A stretch of 64,000 nucleotides of DNA from Nocardia donostiensis (GTDB taxonomy: Bacteria; Actinomycetota; Actinomycetes; Mycobacteriales; Mycobacteriaceae), in contig NZ_MUKP01000013.1 of the NCBI RefSeq assembly GCF_002081715.1, positions 62,001 through 126,000 on the forward strand, in the 5' to 3' direction. The notes below the pieces were generated by a model. The model made no database searches. It worked only from the letters and a program-made list of their open reading frames with translations, and was not told the DNA's origin. A program made the translations under genes and the position numbers. The stretch's first letter is position 1. Each line of letters begins with the position of its first letter. Below are positions 33,101 through 41,551 of this stretch, piece by piece.

Positions 33101-34472
33101 ATGGCTCGACGATGTCATATCGGTACTTCATGCGGCGGGCCAGCTGGACGGTACCGAGATGGCTCCGGAGTTCGAGGGCGCTGCTGCAGGGCATGGGCCC
33201 GGTGCCGCACCAGCCGCCTACTCCGGCACTGCGTTGACTGCCCAGCCCGGCACGATGCCAGCGGCCCGGCCGATGGGTACACCAACGCATCGGGCCGGCG
33301 CGGCGACGGCGCTGTTGCCGACAGCCGCACCCAGCCGCCGAGCTCGTGACGAACCCGCGCCGTTCACCCGGAACTCGCCGCTGCACGTGCCGTTGATCCG
33401 TAACGAGCTGTTGTCGGCGGCGGGTTCGGCGAAGGAGGTGCGGCGGTTCGGGTTCGATCTGGGTGGGCTCGGCGCGGGCTACGAGGTGGGGGACGCACTG
33501 GGAATCCGACCGTCGAATGCGCCGCAGGTGGTGGCCGAATGGCTCGAGGTGACGGGATTGCGCGAAGCGAGTTCCGTCGCTGTGGACGGTACGGAGTTAC
33601 CGCTGGTCGAGGCGCTGCGCACCCATTACGACATCACCAAGGCCGGGCGTCATCTGCTGGAATTCATCGCCGACCGCAATCCGGACAACCGGTTGGCGAA
33701 ACTGCTGCGCCGCGACAATCGCATCGAACTCGACAGGTACCTGTGGGACCGGCAAGCCGTGGACGTCCTGCGGGATTTTCCGGTTCAAGCCGATCTGGTC
33801 GAATGGCTGGAGGTGCTCAAAAGGCTGCAGCCACGCCTGTATTCGATTTCGTCCAGTCCGCTGGTCGACCCGGGTGAGATCGAGTTGACGGTCGGCGTGG
33901 TGCGTTACGGGCACCACCTCGCGCGGGGCGGGGTGTGTTCGACATTTTTGGCCGACCGGGCAGGTGGGCAGAGCGTTCCGGTTTTCTTGCAGCGCGCACC
34001 GCATTTCAAGCCGCCCGCCGACCCGGCCGCCCCGATGATCATGGTGGGCCCCGGTACGGGGATCGCGCCGTTCCGCGGGTTCCTACAGCAGCGTCGCGCT
34101 CTGGGATGCACCGGACGCAACTGGTTGTTCTTCGGCGACCAGTACGTCGATCAGCATTTCTATTATCGGGACGAATTGTCCGAGATGTTCGGCTCGGGTT
34201 TTCTCACCCGCCTGGACCTGGCTTTCTCCCGCGACCAGCGCGAACGCATCTATGTGCAGCACCGGATGATCGAGCACGGTGCGCACCTGTGGTCGTGGCT
34301 GTGCGACGGCGCATATTTCTACGTGTGCGGTGACGGCGCCCGCATGGCCAGAGACGTCGACGAAGCGCTCCTCGATATCGTCCGGGTGCACGGGAAAATG
34401 GACACCGACGCCGCGCTCGCGTTCCGCAGACAGCTGGTCGCCGAAAAACGGTATGTACGGGACGTTTACTGA
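30120..34472 (+). CDS. Assimilatory nitrate reductase fused to a sulfite-reductase-type flavoprotein
   Basis: 1450 residues. Domain 1 (about 10-730) is a molybdopterin oxidoreductase of the Nas type. Its 4Fe-4S ligands are Cys17, Cys20, Cys24 and Cys57, its probable Mo ligand is Cys150 (SRLCMAS), and its C-terminal MopB fold includes NTGRLPHQWHSMTKTGR. After an Ala/Pro linker comes a CysJ-like part: flavodoxin (about 862-1005, LWASQTGTAEEF), FAD domain with LYSISSSP (near 1237), and NADPH domain (VGPGTGIAPFRGF near 1304, ending KRYVRDVY). The chain should reduce nitrate to nitrite with NADPH directly, in the cytoplasm. Similar fusions are annotated in mycobacteria and rhodococci. No nitrite reductase or transporter gene is adjacent. 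Confidence 0.93.
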   Translation: MSDAATNRQPSTTRTACSYCGVGCGITVTTRPDAAGNPVIAQVSGDKLHPANAGRLCTKGATHAELMAAPGRMTTAYTRPRRGAQPQAVPVDEAVRETATRLRAILDEHGPDAIALYVSGQMSLEAQYLATKLAKGYVRTVHIEANSRLCMASAGTGYKQSLGADGPPGSYDDIDHADVFFVIGANMADCHPILYLRMADRLKAGAKLIVVDPRRTDTAARADLFLQIAPGTDLALLNGLLYLLVAAGDIDEQFIADYTEGWSVMPEFLADYTPARVAEITGLAEADLRTAARWIGAAGEWMTLWTMGMNQSTHGTWNTNAICNLHLATGAICRTGSGPFSLTGQPNAMGGREMGYLGPGLPGQRSVLAAADRAYVETVWDLEPGTIREETGPGTIEMFRGMAAGDIKAAWIIGTNPVATVANRKTVIAGLEAAELVITQDAYTRTATNTYADLMLPAALWAEADAVMVNSERTVTLLPASVAPVGEAMPDWLLIARIATEMGFPGFVYASAADVFAEITRFANPVTGYDLSGMSYERLREGPMQWPCPDPGRRRNPIRYRNDGATGPVSTDESGDRPALAFPTPSRRAVFWARPHMPAQEMPDDDYPFLLNTGRLPHQWHSMTKTGRIAKLGKLTGQPFLQIHPDDARRLEVRPGDHLELTSRRGRAVLPVDISDRVRPGDCFAPFHWNDEQGEYLTVNAVTSDAVDPESWQPEYKACAVALRRVAGMTRPEALMIEPEPSPTPPSVAPAVGPAAEPAVRTAVDGLVGGPPSERTVHPLAALLGADTATPALNDTERIYLSGYLTALHTVADTAVPVLPDSAPLSSHSRLWVDGLLAGMYSRSIPRHPVPSVIPGDTEVITRAVTVLWASQTGTAEEFAEIAAARLADSGFAPRLLEMNACDPRALCGDVLVISSTFGDGGPPDNGAEFRESLADEALRLSGVRYAVFALGDSSYDDFCGHGRALDDMLTDRGARRLLTRVESEPDYAEPGAQWLDDVISVLHAAGQLDGTEMAPEFEGAAAGHGPGAAPAAYSGTALTAQPGTMPAARPMGTPTHRAGAATALLPTAAPSRRARDEPAPFTRNSPLHVPLIRNELLSAAGSAKEVRRFGFDLGGLGAGYEVGDALGIRPSNAPQVVAEWLEVTGLREASSVAVDGTELPLVEALRTHYDITKAGRHLLEFIADRNPDNRLAKLLRRDNRIELDRYLWDRQAVDVLRDFPVQADLVEWLEVLKRLQPRLYSISSSPLVDPGEIELTVGVVRYGHHLARGGVCSTFLADRAGGQSVPVFLQRAPHFKPPADPAAPMIMVGPGTGIAPFRGFLQQRRALGCTGRNWLFFGDQYVDQHFYYRDELSEMFGSGFLTRLDLAFSRDQRERIYVQHRMIEHGAHLWSWLCDGAYFYVCGDGARMARDVDEALLDIVRVHGKMDTDAALAFRRQLVAEKRYVRDVY

Positions 34473-34554
34473 GGTTTCGCAATCCCGAGCCATTCGAGCA
34501 GCCGGTGTTCCTCGTCCGGAGTCAGCTCTCGTGTCCATGCGACGGCGTCTTTGC

Positions 34555-35193
34555 CTACCTGGTTTTGCGCTCCCGCGCTGCCCGGTCCGTTGCGCGGGCG
34601 GTGAGGAAGTCGTCGACGAGGCGGGCGCAGTCGTCGGAGGTGAGGTTTCCGATCCCGACGAGTTTGGCGAAGACGATGGGTCCGAGCAGCTGTATCAGTG
34701 CGAGAGTGCGGTCGTAGTCGCCGAGCTCGGCGTGCGCCTCCTCGGTGTCGAGCAGCCGGTCGAAGGGGGCGCGGTACTGCTCGATGAGGCGTATGCGCAG
34801 CGATGTCAGTGCCGGGCCTTCGCCGCCTTCGGAACGATCGCCGGTGGCCAGCCAGGCCATGGTGGAGATGTGCAGCGGCACCTCGTTCACCACCGCGGCC
34901 TGCCTGCTGAGTATTTCGACGAGCCGGTCGCGCAGCGGGCCCTCCGGAGGCGTTTCCAGTACCGGCGGCAGCAGACGTTCCAGTGTGGCGGCACGCAACT
35001 GCACGGCATTGTCGAAATGGCGGTACAGCGTGGTGCGCGCGACCTTCGACATCCGCGTGACGGCCTCGATCGTCACGGCATCCAGTCCGCCGGAGCGCAG
35101 CAGTTCGGTCGCGGCGTCGAGCAGCCGGGCGCGGGAGCGTAGTTTGCGCGGGTCCGTGTCGTCGGGCGGCAGGTCGGCACCGGTGGGGCTCAT
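34555..35193 (-). CDS. TetR family transcriptional regulator
   Basis: About 212 residues from the ATG at 35193 (GAGGAGG lies 12 bases upstream, rather far; an ATG ten codons earlier is the alternative). TetR helix-turn-helix IEAVTRMSKVARTTLYRHFDN near 43-62, then a helical ligand domain. Divergent from an MFS exporter gene, with a palindrome between them, so it most likely represses the exporter and itself. Confidence 0.9.
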   Translation of the reverse strand: MSPTGADLPPDDTDPRKLRSRARLLDAATELLRSGGLDAVTIEAVTRMSKVARTTLYRHFDNAVQLRAATLERLLPPVLETPPEGPLRDRLVEILSRQAAVVNEVPLHISTMAWLATGDRSEGGEGPALTSLRIRLIEQYRAPFDRLLDTEEAHAELGDYDRTLALIQLLGPIVFAKLVGIGNLTSDDCARLVDDFLTARATDRAARERKTR

Positions 35194-35251
35194 GGCTCGA
35201 GTGTTCCTCCTCGGGGTGTCCATCGCCGGTCGACTCTACTTATGATACTGC

Positions 35252-35270
35252 TAGTAGCGTAGCGATACTA
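35252..35270. promoter_or_regulatory. Palindromic operator between tetR and the MFS gene
   Basis: TAGTAGCGTAGCGATACTA is an imperfect 19-bp dyad (TAGTA-x-CG-xxx-CG-x-TACTA) in the AT-rich gap between the divergent genes, 41 bases before the MFS start. This is the expected place and size for a TetR operator. Confidence 0.65.
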
Positions 35271-35310
35271 AAGTTATCTTTTCTCTGATTCGATGCCTCG
35301 GGAGGAACCG

Positions 35311-36879
35311 ATGGAGCCCACGAGGACACGGTTGACCGCCGCGCAACGCTGGCTGCTCGCAGTGTCGTGTTTGGCGATTGCCCTGGTGATCGCCTCGATG
35401 GCGGCGCTGTACACCGCGCTGCCCGAGGTGGCCGCCACCTCCGGTGCCACGCAGCTACAGCTCACCTGGATCGTGGACGGATACACACTCGCGCTAGCCT
35501 GCCTGGTCTTACCTGCGGGCGCACTCGGCGACCGCTACGGCCGTCGCGCCGTCCTGATCGCCGGGCTGGTGATCTTCGCGGCGGCGTCCGCACTACCACT
35601 GCTTGTCGACTCACCGCTGTGGTTGATCTTCGCCAGGGCTATTGCCGGCGTCGGCGCCGCGCTGGTCATGCCCTCCACTCTCTCGCTGTTGACCAGTGGA
35701 TTCCCCGAAGATCGGCGCAGTACCGCAGTGGGTCTGTGGTCCGGTGTCGCGGGGGCGGGTGCGGTGCTCGGCCTGCTCGGATCGGGCATGCTGCTCCAGA
35801 TGTGGTCGTGGGTCTCGGTGTTCATCGCCATGGCGGTGTCGGGTGCGGCGCTGACGGTCGCCGCGTTCACCGTGCCCGAGTCCGTTGACGAGACACGACC
35901 TACGCTCGATGCGTGGGGCGCGATCACCGCTGCGATCGCGATCGGGATGTTCGTCGTCGCCGCGATCGAGGCGCCCATCCGCGGCTGGACCGACACCGTG
36001 GTGATCGGGCTGTTCAGTAGTGCGGTGGTCGCCGCGGCAGCGTTCGTCGCCGTGGAATTACGGGTCGAGCATCCGCTGCTGGACCTGCGGCTGTTCGCCG
36101 ACCGGGGGTTCGGCAGCGGTGCGGCTTCGGTGGCCGTCCAGTATCTGGTCTCGTTCGGCGTCTTCATGCTGTTCGTGCAGTTCCTGCAGCTGATCTTCGG
36201 CTATGCGCCGCTGCTTTCGGCGGTGGCGCTCGCGCCGATGGTCGTGCCGATCATCGCTCTGTCGGCGATCGCGCCCCGGCTCGCCGAACGATTCGGGCTG
36301 CGACTGCTGACCTTCCTCGGCCTCGCCGCCATCGGCATCGGGCTGCTGTTGCTGTCGCGCCTGACCGCCGACAGTACGTATCTCGACCTGCTGTGGCCGC
36401 TGCTGGTGATGAGCATCGGACTCGGTGTCTGCACCGCGCCTGCCACCGCCGCCATCATCGCGGGCACCCCAGTGGAAAAGCACGGTGTGGCGTCGGCGGT
36501 GAACGACGCCGCCCGCGAAATCGGCGCGGCCATCGGCGTCGCGGTCGCGGGTAGCATCCTGGCAGCCGGATACAGCGACCGCATCGCCGCGGTCCTCCCC
36601 CGGCTCCCCGAGCAGGCCAGGGAACCGGTCGGTGATTCACTCGCCGCCGCACTGGAAGTCACCGAACGCGTCGGGCCCGCCGCGCAACCCTTGGCCGATC
36701 TCGCCAAGGACGCGTTCGCGCACGGGGCGCAGCAGTCCGCTATCGCGCTCGGCATCCTGACGCTGGTCGCCGCGGTCGCCATCGGAGTGTGGGCGCCGGG
36801 GCGTCGCGCGGCCAAGCAGGTGCTTGTCACGAAAGAACCTGTGCGCGAATCCGAGAAGCAGGAAGCTTCGGTCGTCTGA
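35311..36879 (+). CDS. MFS drug exporter, DHA2 type (14 membrane segments)
   Basis: 522 residues, highly hydrophobic with about 14 spans. Motif A GDRYGRRAVLIAG lies after the second span and a motif-C-like Gly/Ala-rich stretch (LWSGVAGAGAVLGLLGSG) in the fifth. Homologues export cationic dyes and antibiotics such as methylenomycin or quinolones by proton antiport; the substrate here is unknown. I chose the ATG at 35311 for its GGAGGAACCG site; another ATG is six codons earlier. Probably controlled by the divergent TetR. Confidence 0.9.
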   Translation: MEPTRTRLTAAQRWLLAVSCLAIALVIASMAALYTALPEVAATSGATQLQLTWIVDGYTLALACLVLPAGALGDRYGRRAVLIAGLVIFAAASALPLLVDSPLWLIFARAIAGVGAALVMPSTLSLLTSGFPEDRRSTAVGLWSGVAGAGAVLGLLGSGMLLQMWSWVSVFIAMAVSGAALTVAAFTVPESVDETRPTLDAWGAITAAIAIGMFVVAAIEAPIRGWTDTVVIGLFSSAVVAAAAFVAVELRVEHPLLDLRLFADRGFGSGAASVAVQYLVSFGVFMLFVQFLQLIFGYAPLLSAVALAPMVVPIIALSAIAPRLAERFGLRLLTFLGLAAIGIGLLLLSRLTADSTYLDLLWPLLVMSIGLGVCTAPATAAIIAGTPVEKHGVASAVNDAAREIGAAIGVAVAGSILAAGYSDRIAAVLPRLPEQAREPVGDSLAAALEVTERVGPAAQPLADLAKDAFAHGAQQSAIALGILTLVAAVAIGVWAPGRRAAKQVLVTKEPVRESEKQEASVV

Positions 36880-37057
36880 GTGCTGCTCCTCGCCGAGACA
36901 ACGAGCGGTGTGCCCACCCGGCGACCTCGATCAGCTGACGCGGGTCGATCGCGCTGACGGAAGGTCACAGGACCACCTCATCGGGCCGACTCGCGGCGAC
37001 CGATAAATCCAGCCGGTTCGTCGCGTCTCTTCTGCAGAACCCAGCTGAGGAGAACCG

Positions 37058-37636
37058 ATGGCCCAAGAGTTCGATCTGCAATCGGCCGCCGACACGCTCG
37101 CAAAGGTGGTGGCCGCGATCCCCGATGACCGACTCACCGCCCCCACGCCCTGCGCGCAGGCCAGCGTCGGTGATCTGCTCGCGCATATCGTCGGCCTCAC
37201 CGAGGCGTTCCGGCAGGCGGCGACCAAAGAGTCGGTGGGACGCTCGGCATCACCGTCGGTCGGGCCGGGCAATACGCCGCCCGCCGATTGGCGTACCCGA
37301 ATCCCGGAGCAGTTGACAGCACTGGTCGCCGCATGGCGGGAACCGGAGGCATGGGTAGGTGACACCGAGGCAGGCGGTGTCACCATGCCCGCCGCGATGC
37401 TGGCCAGGGTGACATTGGACGAGCTGGTGATCCATGCGTGGGATCTCGCCCGCGCCACCGGTCGACGGCCCGAAGTGGCTCAGGAGGATCTGGAGGTGCT
37501 GCTGGACTTCCTGCGCGGCACCCCGCCGGAGGGCACCCCGGGACTTTTCGGCCCGATTGTGCCGATCCCGCACGACGCGCCCCTGTTGCACCGGGTGCTC
37601 GGGCTCACTGGCCGCGATCCGTCCTGGACCGGATAA
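37058..37636 (+). CDS. TIGR03086-type metal-binding DinB/maleylpyruvate isomerase family protein
   Basis: 192 residues. The start LQSAADTLAKVVAAIPDDRLTAPTPCAQASVGDLLAHIVG contains the TPC...W/VGDLLxH pattern of the mycothiol-dependent isomerase N-terminal domain, and DELVIHAWDLARATG supplies a second metal-ligand His. Bundle of four helices; probably a mycothiol- or metal-dependent enzyme of unknown substrate. Its last 32 bases overlap the end of menE on the other strand. Confidence 0.8.
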   Translation: MAQEFDLQSAADTLAKVVAAIPDDRLTAPTPCAQASVGDLLAHIVGLTEAFRQAATKESVGRSASPSVGPGNTPPADWRTRIPEQLTALVAAWREPEAWVGDTEAGGVTMPAAMLARVTLDELVIHAWDLARATGRRPEVAQEDLEVLLDFLRGTPPEGTPGLFGPIVPIPHDAPLLHRVLGLTGRDPSWTG

Positions 37637-38807
37637 CTCCGGGTTGCCCCATGGAATCGGACAGCAGCTCCCGGCGCAATTCCGCCCGGTTCGGCTTACC
37701 GACGCCGAGCAGCGGAAGTTCGTCGAGCACCGCCAGTTCTCGTGGGGCCGCGATCGAGTCGAGTTCGGCGAGCACGTGCTCGCGCAGTTCGGCCAGGGTC
37801 GGGGTGGCGCCGGGAGTGGGGACCACGGCGACCACGACACGCTGTCCCAGCCGTTCATCGGGCAGGCCGAGCACCACGCATTCGCTGACCGAGGGGTGGG
37901 TGGCCAGCACGGCTTCCACCACCTGCGGGATGACCACGAGCCCACCGGTCAGGATCGCCTCGTCGAGACGACCGGTCACCCGCAGCACACCGTTGTCGTA
38001 AACACCCGCATCATCGGTGCGGAACCAGCCCGGTTCGGCGAACGCCGGATGATCGGGCAGATTGCGGTAACCGGAAGCCAGCACAGCACCACCGAGCAGG
38101 ACGCGACCGTCCTCGATCCGGACGCGTACACCGCTCAGCGGCACCCCGTCGTAAACGCAGCCGCCGCAGGTTTCGCTCATGCCGTAGGTGCGGACCACGT
38201 TGATACCCGCCGCCCGCGCCCGCTCGTATACCGGGACCGGCGTGGCCGCACCACCGACGAGCACCGCATCCAGTTCGGCCAGCGCGGCCACCCCTGACGG
38301 GGTGTCGAGTGCCTTGATCAGCTGTGTCGGGACCAGCGAGGTGTAACGACGCGGGCCAGGCATGCTCGCGACGGCCCCGGCCAGCGCCTCGGGCAGGAAC
38401 CCGCCGGAAACGTCGAGCACGGTGGGCTCGGTCCCGGCGAGGATGCCGCGCAACAGGACCTGGATACCGGCGATGTGGTGGGTGGGCAGTGCCAGCAGCC
38501 AGCTGCCCGGGCCGCCGAGCCGCTCATGGGTGGCGTTGCCGCTGGCGCGCAGCGCGGCGGCGCTGAGCATGGCGCCCTTGGGCACACCGGTGCTGCCGGA
38601 GGTGGTCACCACCAGAGCCACCTCGTCATCGATCGGCTCACCGGGCGCGAGCGCATCGCTGAGCCTGCGCGCCTCCCGCCGGTCGCTGGTCGGGATGGGC
38701 AGCCAGGCGGCCGAATCGTTATCGTCGAGCACCTGACGCAGATGCGGCAGCACATCGCTCACTCCGGTGCCGGTCGGCATCGGCAGAGTACGCAAGGTTT
38801 TACTCAC
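37605..38807 (-). CDS. menE: o-Succinylbenzoate-CoA ligase
   Basis: 400 residues, ANL adenylate-forming enzyme. P-loop TSGSTGVPKG at 69-78, YGMSETCGGCVYDG (adenylate motif), DEAILTGG hinge with Asp, and GKPNRAELR C-terminal Lys. Shorter than the usual 450-550 residues of ANL ligases because the N-terminal subdomain is reduced, as in mycobacterial MenE. Activates o-succinylbenzoate for MenB, which is two genes downstream-inverted in the same cluster. Confidence 0.9.
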   Translation of the reverse strand: MSKTLRTLPMPTGTGVSDVLPHLRQVLDDNDSAAWLPIPTSDRREARRLSDALAPGEPIDDEVALVVTTSGSTGVPKGAMLSAAALRASGNATHERLGGPGSWLLALPTHHIAGIQVLLRGILAGTEPTVLDVSGGFLPEALAGAVASMPGPRRYTSLVPTQLIKALDTPSGVAALAELDAVLVGGAATPVPVYERARAAGINVVRTYGMSETCGGCVYDGVPLSGVRVRIEDGRVLLGGAVLASGYRNLPDHPAFAEPGWFRTDDAGVYDNGVLRVTGRLDEAILTGGLVVIPQVVEAVLATHPSVSECVVLGLPDERLGQRVVVAVVPTPGATPTLAELREHVLAELDSIAAPRELAVLDELPLLGVGKPNRAELRRELLSDSMGQPGVIRSRTDRGQ

Positions 38808-38929
38808 GGCCGCGCCCCGCTCGCGGTCGGCTGCGGGGTACCCGTGGTTCGCTCGCTGCGCTCGCTCACGTCAGCGATCGTGTCATGTCCGTGTCGACGA
38901 ACACAGAACGGGTCCGCCTCACCGCGGCT

Positions 38930-39319
38930 TCAACGGTTATCGCGCCGCAGCGGATGCTCCGGCGGCACCTCGACCAGCACAATCGGCACCCCGTCCGGGT
39001 CGTGCAGCCACATCTCGATCAAACCCCACGGTTCCTGCATCGGCGGCCGCTCGATCGGGATGCCGTCGAGCGCGAGTTCGGTAGCGGCGATGGACAGATC
39101 GCGCACCTGCAACCAGATCGCGCCCTGGAAGCCGGCTCCAGCTGGAGCATCCTCGGCTCTGCCGTGCGCCGCCACCTCGATCAGCGACTGGCCCGCGTAG
39201 AAGACCGTGCCGCCCGGGTATTCGCGTGCGATCGCCAAACCGAGCGCGTCCCGGTAGAACGCCAGCGTCTTCTCGTAATCGTGGGGGCGCAGGATGATCC
39301 GGCTGCTGAGGATGTCCAT
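38930..39319 (-). CDS. VOC superfamily protein in the men cluster
   Basis: 129 residues (MDILSSRIILRPHDYEKTLAFYRDALGLAI; VRDLSIAATELALDGIPIERPP; WLHDPDGVPIVLVEVP) forming a single glyoxalase/bleomycin-resistance-type unit with a likely metal-ligand Glu in VEV and His in HGRAED or an equivalent. Starts 11 bases after menB and so is cotranscribed. A VOC gene sits beside menB in mycobacteria too; the role is unknown. Confidence 0.85.
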   Translation of the reverse strand: MDILSSRIILRPHDYEKTLAFYRDALGLAIAREYPGGTVFYAGQSLIEVAAHGRAEDAPAGAGFQGAIWLQVRDLSIAATELALDGIPIERPPMQEPWGLIEMWLHDPDGVPIVLVEVPPEHPLRRDNR

Positions 39320-39330
39320 CCGCTCTCCGT

Positions 39331-40245
39331 TCAGAAGTACCAGGGGAACGGGGACCAGTCCGGCTCCCGTTTCTGCAGGAAGGCGTCCCGGCCTTCGATC
39401 GCCTCATCGGTCATGTACGCCATTCGAGTGGCTTCGCCTGCGAACAGTTGCTGGCCGACCAAGCCATCATCGGCCAGGTTGAAAGCGTATTTCAACATCC
39501 GCTGTGCCTGCGGGGATTTGCCGTTGATCGCTTCGGCCCATTCGAGCGCGACATCCTCTAGTTCGGCGTGGTCGACGACCCGGTTCACCGCACCCATCCG
39601 GTGCATTTCCTCGGCGGTGTAGGGACGTCCGAGGAAGAAGATCTCGCGGGCGAACTTCTGGCCGACCAGTTTCGCCAGGTACGCACTGCCGTAGCCGCCG
39701 TCGAAACTGCCCACATCGGCGTCGGTCTGCTTGAACCTGGCGTGTTCGCGGCTGGCCAGGGTCAGATCGCAAACCACGTGCAAGCTGTGACCTCCGCCTG
39801 CTGCCCAGCCGTTGACCAGGGCGATCACCACCTTCGGCATGAACCGGATGAGTCGCTGCACCTCCAGGATGTGCAGCCTGCCCGCGCGCGCCTGGTCGAC
39901 GGTGTCGGCGGTTTCGCCCATGGCGCCGGAATCGTCGGTGCGCGCGTACTGGTAGCCGGTGCGGCCACGGATGCGCTGGTCACCGCCGGAACAGAACGCC
40001 CAGCCGCCGTCTTTGGGGCTGGGTCCGTTGCCGGTGAGCAGGACCGCACCCACATCGGGGGTCATCCTGGCGTGGTCGAGCGCCCGGTAGAGCTCGTCGA
40101 CCGTATGCGGGCGGAACGCGTTGCGGATCTCCGGCCGGTCGAAGGCGACCCGGACGGTGCCCTGGTCGATATGCCGGTGGTAGGTGATGTCGGTCAGGTT
40201 CTCGAACCCGGGAACGGGCCGCCACAGCTTCGGATTGAACGTCAC
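39331..40245 (-). CDS. menB: 1,4-Dihydroxy-2-naphthoyl-CoA synthase
   Basis: 304 residues, crotonase family, closing the naphthoquinone ring of o-succinylbenzoyl-CoA. Signatures ITYHRHIDQGTVRVAFDRPE, GGWAFCSGGDQ (oxyanion and active site), GWAAGGGHSLHVVCDL, and C-terminal LQKREPDWSPFPWYF. Nearly identical in pattern to mycobacterial MenB. GTG at 40245; the frame is open further but upstream residues are not family-like. Confidence 0.95.
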   Translation of the reverse strand: MTFNPKLWRPVPGFENLTDITYHRHIDQGTVRVAFDRPEIRNAFRPHTVDELYRALDHARMTPDVGAVLLTGNGPSPKDGGWAFCSGGDQRIRGRTGYQYARTDDSGAMGETADTVDQARAGRLHILEVQRLIRFMPKVVIALVNGWAAGGGHSLHVVCDLTLASREHARFKQTDADVGSFDGGYGSAYLAKLVGQKFAREIFFLGRPYTAEEMHRMGAVNRVVDHAELEDVALEWAEAINGKSPQAQRMLKYAFNLADDGLVGQQLFAGEATRMAYMTDEAIEGRDAFLQKREPDWSPFPWYF

Positions 40246-40372
40246 ATCCGTGATTATGGTCCCCGGTTCCTCTCGCGCGGCAATGCCGCGTGTCCGCGCC
40301 GGTTTCCGTCGGATACACCACAACTGCCCAGTTGCGGCTTGACGGCGTATAACGACAGGATACGGTGCAGTT

Positions 40373-41029
40373 ATGAGCGAGCGAGTGAAACCGGTTATCG
40401 ACTCAAGCGCGGTCGACGCGAGACGGTACGAACAGCACGGCGGGTTTCCCAAATGGGAGCCCGCCGAGCCCGGCCCCGACTTCGCCGATTTCGTCGAAGC
40501 GATGCGGACACTGCAGGATCTCGCCGTCTCCGTGGACGCCCCCGACGAGGTGTACGGCGCCGCACTTGCTCAGGCACGGCAGATGATCGAACTGCTGGAG
40601 CCCTATCGCGCGCCGGAAGGCCAGGGACCTGCCGGGCGCACCATGGAACTGCCCGGCCGCGGCAGCCTGCTGATGCTGCCCTGGACCGTCGTCGAAGCCG
40701 GACCCGACGGCATCGTGCTGACCGGCGAATTCCGCCGCTACCACCTCGGCGGCAACGGCGCGGTACACGGCGGGGTGCTGCCGCTGCTGTTCGACGATCT
40801 GATGGGCATGATCGTGCACTATGCGGGCCGCCCGATCAGCCGCACCGCCTACCTGCACGTCAACTACCGCAAGGTGACTCCGCTGGAGACCCCGCTGACG
40901 GTGCGCGGCCGCGTGGAGCGGATCGACCGCCGGAAAACGTTCACCAGCGCCGAACTCACCGACGCGGAGGGAACAGTGCTGGCCGATTGCGAGGCGCTGA
41001 TGGTGCAGCTGCTGCCGGGACAGCCGTAG
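40373..41029 (+). CDS. PaaI/hotdog-fold thioesterase
   Basis: 218 residues. An N-terminal helical region (1-90) precedes the hotdog domain with HLGGNGAVHGGVLPLLFDDLMGM (catalytic region) and RTAYLHVNYRKVTPLETPL. It could hydrolyse an acyl-CoA; divergent from menB, so 1,4-dihydroxynaphthoyl-CoA (the missing pathway thioesterase) is a tempting but unproven substrate. Confidence 0.82.
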   Translation: MSERVKPVIDSSAVDARRYEQHGGFPKWEPAEPGPDFADFVEAMRTLQDLAVSVDAPDEVYGAALAQARQMIELLEPYRAPEGQGPAGRTMELPGRGSLLMLPWTVVEAGPDGIVLTGEFRRYHLGGNGAVHGGVLPLLFDDLMGMIVHYAGRPISRTAYLHVNYRKVTPLETPLTVRGRVERIDRRKTFTSAELTDAEGTVLADCEALMVQLLPGQP

Positions 41030-41104
41030 CCGATGCGATGACGGGGGCGGTGCGTATAGTTGCGGCTGCCCGTCCATCGAACAATGATCCGGAGGATCCT
41101 GAAA

Positions 41105-41551
41105 TTGGTTGCAGCACTGTCTGAATCCCTGCTCGACGAGGCCAAGCGCCCGGCTTTCCTTGCCGACGCCGTCCAGGTCCTGGATGCCGAAGTCTCCGAT
41201 AAGGGTGGTGCATCCGGCCTGGCCGTGAAGGGTGGGTACGCGGCGGTCAAGAAGATCAGCCCGTCCATCGTTCCCGATGCACTGGAGTCCCTGGCGCCCA
41301 AACTGGTCGCGCAGCTCGAGCCGTACTGGCAAGAGTTCCAGGCGAACGGTTCCGGCAGCTTCGGTGACCTGTTGGTCGCCAAGTCCGACGAGGTCGCCGA
41401 GGCGTTGCTCGCGGTGACCGACGCGCGTGCCGAGGCCTCCAGCAGGCCCGCCATCCAGAAGGTCTACAACTCGATGCGCTCTTCCGCCAAGAAGAACGTC
41501 ATCGAGGCACTGCCCCGGGTCGGCGACCTGGTGCAGCGTCACGCAAGCTGA
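41105..41551 (+). CDS. Small helical protein, DUF6918-like
   Basis: About 148 residues from a TTG preceded by GGAGG nine bases upstream (VAALSESLLDEAKRPAFLADAVQVLDAEVSDKGGASGLAVKGGYAAVKKI). Mostly alpha-helical, no membrane span; three repeated helical pairs resemble DUF6918 proteins found next to men genes in mycolic-acid bacteria. Function unknown. A longer frame from 41060 would place the binding site inside the gene. Confidence 0.7.
   Translation: MVAALSESLLDEAKRPAFLADAVQVLDAEVSDKGGASGLAVKGGYAAVKKISPSIVPDALESLAPKLVAQLEPYWQEFQANGSGSFGDLLVAKSDEVAEALLAVTDARAEASSRPAIQKVYNSMRSSAKKNVIEALPRVGDLVQRHAS

Noticed and set aside
39568..41124. 518-codon plus-strand frame opposite menB and through the thioesterase
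   Set aside because: Crosses two well-defined genes in wrong frames; composition is Arg/Gly/Ala noise.
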